Assembly (NCBI RefSeq): GCF_001905465.1
Contig: NZ_LISX01000006.1
Coordinates: forward strand, 372,001-436,000
Reading direction: 5' to 3'
Source of the DNA: Kitasatospora sp. CB01950
GTDB lineage: Bacteria; Actinomycetota; Actinomycetes; Streptomycetales; Streptomycetaceae
Length of the DNA: 64,000 nt
Shown here piece after piece: positions 61,187 through 64,000 of this stretch. Under the pieces are notes generated by a model that was not told the DNA's origin, made no database searches, and saw nothing but the letters and a program-made list of their open reading frames with translations. Each line of letters starts with the position of its first letter. Within the stretch, counting starts at the first letter, position 1. Made by a program: the position numbers and the translations under genes.

Positions 61187-62043
61187 TCGCTCCCGTCGAA
61201 GCGTTGCCCGTAGAGGTGCCGGTGGCTCCGCGTGCCAAGGGCGGCGCGAGCCAGGCCATCCGCGACTCGCTGGTCATCGCCAAGATCACCGTGATCCGAT
61301 GGACCCGGGTCCCGGAAGTCGTCGCCTTCATGATGATCCAGCCGGTCATGTTCGTGGTGATGTTCTCCTACGTGTTCGGCGGCTCCATGAGCATCGGCGG
61401 GACCACGTCTCCGGGCGTCTACCGCGAGTTCCTGATGGTCGGCATCTTCGCCCAGACCATCGCCTTCGGTATCCTGACGACTTCCGGGGCCCTCGCCGAT
61501 GACATGAGCAAGGGCCTCATCGACCGCTTCCGGTCACTGCCCATGGCCCGCAGCGCGCTGCTCACCGGCCGCACGCTCGCCGACCTGGTGCAGATGGCGG
61601 TCACCGTGGTCGTCCTGGCGCTCGTGGGGGCGTTGGTCGGCTGGCGCTTCCACAACGGCGTGCCCAAGGCCCTGGCGGCGTTCGGTCTGCTGATCCTGCT
61701 GGGGTACGCGTGTACCTGGATCGGCGCGCTGATCGGCATCTCGGTTCGCACCCCGCAGGCGGCCTCCAGCGCCCCCATGCTCGGGATCCTCCCGCTCGCC
61801 TTCATCTCCAACGCCTTCGTCGACCCCGGCCAGATGACGCCCTGGCTGCGGCACGTAGTCGACTGGAACCCGCTCAGCGCCACCGTGCAGGCCTGCCGGT
61901 ATCTGTTCGGCAACCCGGGTGTACGGCCGTCGGACGCCTGGCCGATGCAGCACTCGGTGCTGGCATCGGTGCTCTACTCGACACTGATCGTCGTAGTCTG
62001 CCGCATCCTGGCAGTGCGGAAGTACCGGAACTCCGTGTCGTAG
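61183..62043 (+). CDS. DrrB-type ABC-2 permease
   Basis: A 286-aa ABC-2 permease with six membrane helices. The first begins after RWTRVPEVVAFMMIQPVMF, and the conserved DrrB segment GALADDMSKGLIDRFRSLPMARSALL forms the coupling loop. It ends in KYRNSVS. It works as the membrane half of the exporter with the ATPase encoded before it. The start is GTG at 61183, overlapping the ATPase stop by 4 nt with AAGGAGA upstream. A near-perfect hairpin follows 20 nt after the stop and closes the operon. Confidence 0.93.
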   Translation: MIAPVEALPVEVPVAPRAKGGASQAIRDSLVIAKITVIRWTRVPEVVAFMMIQPVMFVVMFSYVFGGSMSIGGTTSPGVYREFLMVGIFAQTIAFGILTTSGALADDMSKGLIDRFRSLPMARSALLTGRTLADLVQMAVTVVVLALVGALVGWRFHNGVPKALAAFGLLILLGYACTWIGALIGISVRTPQAASSAPMLGILPLAFISNAFVDPGQMTPWLRHVVDWNPLSATVQACRYLFGNPGVRPSDAWPMQHSVLASVLYSTLIVVVCRILAVRKYRNSVS

Positions 62044-62062
62044 GCACACCGCTTCACCGGCA

Positions 62063-62099
62063 AGCGGCCCCGGCCCCGCCCTGCGGGACCGGGGCCGCT
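62063..62099. terminator. terminator of the exporter operon
   Basis: A 17-bp stem with one mismatch (62063-62079 and 62083-62099, AGCGGCCCCGGCCCCGC against its complement) and a 3-nt loop. Confidence 0.8.
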
Positions 62100-62224
62100 C
62101 GGGAACTGGCGCAGCGTCAGGTGTTCCGTCCCGTGAGGCGCCCGGACTCCCGACAGGCGCCTTTCCCGCCGAGGAACGGCGCGCTCGCAACGCCGACACG
62201 ACACAGGAGTGGAAGAGTGAAACG

Positions 62225-62524
62225 GTGACTGCCTCGCCGGAAGACCCGCCCCGACCGATCGGCGAAGCCGACCGCGACGCCGGCGTGCAACGCCTGCAGG
62301 ACGTGTTCACCGAAGGGCACATCTCCTCCGAGGAGATGGACGAACGCCTCACTCAGGTGCTCACCGCCAAGACCGGCGGCGAACTCGTATCGGCCTTGGC
62401 CTCGCTCCCCGCACTGAACCCGGGCAGCACCTCCCGCACACCGGGGGAAGCGCACACCGGCGCGGCCGAGTTGCCGACCACCGGCCTGTCACCGTCACCG
62501 AGCGCCCCGACGGACCCGGGGTGA
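62225..62524 (+). CDS. DUF1707-domain protein
   Basis: A 99-aa protein. Residues ~10-60 match the DUF1707/SHOCT-like helical domain common in actinobacteria: GEADRDAGVQRLQDVFTEGH, ISSEEMDERLTQVLTAKTGG and LVSALASLP. In most relatives it precedes membrane helices; here the C-terminus is a Pro/Ser/Thr-rich tail with no membrane segment. The function is unknown; such domains are thought to mediate assembly or regulation at the membrane. The start is a GTG at 62225 with a weak GGAAGAG site. It lies 16 nt before the monooxygenase gene. Confidence 0.75.
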   Translation: MTASPEDPPRPIGEADRDAGVQRLQDVFTEGHISSEEMDERLTQVLTAKTGGELVSALASLPALNPGSTSRTPGEAHTGAAELPTTGLSPSPSAPTDPG

Positions 62525-62540
62525 GCAGGAGGAGCTTGAC

Positions 62541-64000
62541 ATGCCAGTAGCCAACGCCGGGGCGGACGTATTGATCGTCGGTGGTGGGCCGGTCGGGCTC
62601 ACCGCCCGGGCGCTTATGGAGCGCTGGGGTGTGCGGGCACTGCTGGTCGAGAAGCACCGCAAGCTGTCACCATTTCCCCGGTCCCGGCTGGTCAACGTGC
62701 GCTCGATGGAGATCTTTCGCCAGCTCGGGCTTGCCGACAAGATCACGGCCGACGCATTCGCACCGGAATACGGCCGCGTCCGCTTCCGCGACACCCTGCG
62801 CGACCGCGACTTCGCCACCGCGGCGATGGTCGGGGTCGACGCGCCGGTTCCGGAGAGCCCCGCAATCGGCGTGGTCACCTCGCAGGATCGGTTGGAACCC
62901 ACGCTTCTCGCCGCAGCAGACGCACACCTGCGGTTCGGGGTCGAGCTCGTCGACCTGGTCGAGGAAGCCGAGAGCGTCGTGGCCCTGCTCGTCGACCACC
63001 GGCGCGGTGAGAAGGTGCGCGTCCGTGCCCGCTATGTCATCGCCGCTGACGGCGCGAGCTCCACGGTCCGGCAACGGCTGGGAATCGACACCACCGGCCC
63101 CGGAGCGATCGGGGACTTCACCACCGTCGTGTTCGACGCCGACCTCGACCGCTGGTGCACCCGCCGGCCCGCCGGGGTCTACTTCACCGCGCACGGAACG
63201 TTCCTCCCGCTCTACCCCGGGGGAGGCTGGGCCTGGTTCGTTCCCACGCCCGAAGACGCGGCTCGGGCCGACTGGCCCGGCCTTGTCTCGCGCGCCATCG
63301 GCGCCAGCTCCGAGGTACAAGCCGACGTGTTGCGGGTTCAGCACTGGGTGATGAACGGGTTCGTCGCCGAACGCTTCCGCCACGGCCGGATCCTGCTGGC
63401 CGGCGATGCCGCGCATGCAGTGCCCATCATCGGCGGTCTGGGCATGAACGCCGGCATCGCCGACGTACACAACCTGTGCTGGAAACTGGCGGGCGTTCTC
63501 CAGGGGTGGGCCGAACCAAGCCTGCTGGAAACCTATGAGACGGAGCGACAGCCCGTCGCCCAGCAGACTCTCCACCAGGCCGTGGCCAACACCCAACTGC
63601 TGCTCCAAGTGCAGAACCGGCGCCGCGAGCAGCTGCGGACCGGCGAAGCAGCACCTGCACAGGTCGAACTTCCTTGGTCGGAGCAGTACTTCGCCCAGCT
63701 CGGTCTCGTGCTCGGCGTCACCTACCACTCTGCCGCCGTCCTCACCGACGGCAGCACCCCACCCGAACCGTCCGACCCGGGCACGGACTATGTCCCCACC
63801 GCAGAGCCGGGCCGTCGTGTGCCACACCTCTGGCTCACCCGCGACCGCTCCACCCTCGACACCCTCGGCGAATGGTTCACCTTGCTCACCCCGGACCCCA
63901 CTCACTGGGAGCAACAGACCGCCGCACCATGGCCGCTGCACATCGAGGCACTTCCCATCGAGCACACCGATCTCTGCGGCCTCCGGCCGCACGGAGCACT
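62541..64000 (+). CDS. FAD-dependent monooxygenase (aromatic hydroxylase type), 5' part
   Basis: The frame is open from ATG 62541 to the window end, so ~486 residues of an incomplete gene are visible. It is a group A flavoprotein monooxygenase. The FAD-binding GGGPVGLTA lies near residue 15, then RSRLVNVRSMEIFRQLGL, the DG motif AADGASSTVRQ and the GD motif LAGDAAHAVPIIGGLGMNAG. Relatives hydroxylate phenols or aromatic polyketides (MhpA, RdmE, TetX types). GGAGGAG precedes the start. A long antisense frame over it is a shadow. Near a DrrAB exporter it may belong to a polyketide pathway or a resistance locus; this is inference. Confidence 0.9.
   Translation, partial: MPVANAGADVLIVGGGPVGLTARALMERWGVRALLVEKHRKLSPFPRSRLVNVRSMEIFRQLGLADKITADAFAPEYGRVRFRDTLRDRDFATAAMVGVDAPVPESPAIGVVTSQDRLEPTLLAAADAHLRFGVELVDLVEEAESVVALLVDHRRGEKVRVRARYVIAADGASSTVRQRLGIDTTGPGAIGDFTTVVFDADLDRWCTRRPAGVYFTAHGTFLPLYPGGGWAWFVPTPEDAARADWPGLVSRAIGASSEVQADVLRVQHWVMNGFVAERFRHGRILLAGDAAHAVPIIGGLGMNAGIADVHNLCWKLAGVLQGWAEPSLLETYETERQPVAQQTLHQAVANTQLLLQVQNRRREQLRTGEAAPAQVELPWSEQYFAQLGLVLGVTYHSAAVLTDGSTPPEPSDPGTDYVPTAEPGRRVPHLWLTRDRSTLDTLGEWFTLLTPDPTHWEQQTAAPWPLHIEALPIEHTDLCGLRPHGA

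Noticed and set aside
62667..63992. 441-codon minus-strand frame
   Set aside because: Antisense to the FAD monooxygenase, which has all flavin-binding motifs and a strong ribosome binding site on the plus strand.
1..64000. tRNA, rRNA, attachment sites or CRISPR arrays
   Set aside because: None could be recognised by eye: no CCA-ended cloverleaf-like stretch, no att duplication around the defence island and no spaced repeats.

Overview
The window is very GC-rich DNA with strong G/C at third codon positions, frequent GTG/TTG starts, 4-nt gene overlaps and AGGAGG-type ribosome binding sites. Many secreted enzymes with Ala-rich signal peptides, a DUF1707 protein and an IS701-type transposase remnant of the actinomycete kind point to a member of Streptomycetaceae (Streptomyces or Kitasatospora). 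No rRNA, tRNA or CRISPR array was seen.

Left part (1-24.4 kb): mostly metabolic and secreted functions. In order: the 3' end of a YtcJ-like amidohydrolase; a pair encoding a VioC-like Fe(II)/2-oxoglutarate amino-acid oxygenase and an unassigned partner; a secreted PAF-acetylhydrolase-like hydrolase; a NarL-type two-component system; a long tyrosinase; a sirohydrochlorin chelatase; a GNAT/D-Ala-D-Ala-ligase fusion; a PsiD-like phosphatidylserine decarboxylase homologue followed by a secreted M4 protease; a cupredoxin lipoprotein overlapping a small membrane protein; an LPATG-anchored VWA surface protein; an ABC-2/YhgE-like membrane protein; and a class 3 lipase. Most convergent pairs here are separated by perfect hairpins, three of which reach into or up to the end of the neighbouring gene.

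Middle part (24.4-52.4 kb): a defence island. Its left edge has a probably frameshifted PNPOx-like gene, a transposase truncated at both ends and an unknown 648-aa protein. The core is a six-gene minus-strand operon (47.5 to 27.9 kb): a DrmD-like SNF2 helicase, a 1813-aa Eco57I-type methylase, an AAA/OLD-like ATPase, a DUF4276 (TOPRIM-like) protein, a 2244-aa DEAD/H helicase with DUF1998 and a nuclease-like domain, and a UvrD helicase with an N-terminal RelE-like domain. It combines DISARM class 1 parts (DrmD, MTase, DrmA+DrmB fused) with a Druantia-E-like giant helicase and a PARIS-like ATPase pair, and it has no DrmC. Upstream lie a stand-alone Ser/Thr kinase and a complete three-gene ABC-3C module (restriction-fold effector, middle component, zinc-hook ABC ATPase).

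Right part (52.4-64 kb): a gene-poor stretch with two tandem long palindromes sharing one core; an M9 collagenase followed by a 50-bp perfect palindrome; a small secreted protein; a TPR protein and a sulfotransferase-like protein; a decayed stretch with a sirohydrochlorin chelatase fragment; and a DrrAB-type drug exporter behind a promoter with a palindromic operator in its spacer. A DUF1707 protein and the 5' part of a FAD monooxygenase follow. The last block suggests the edge of an aromatic natural-product or resistance locus.
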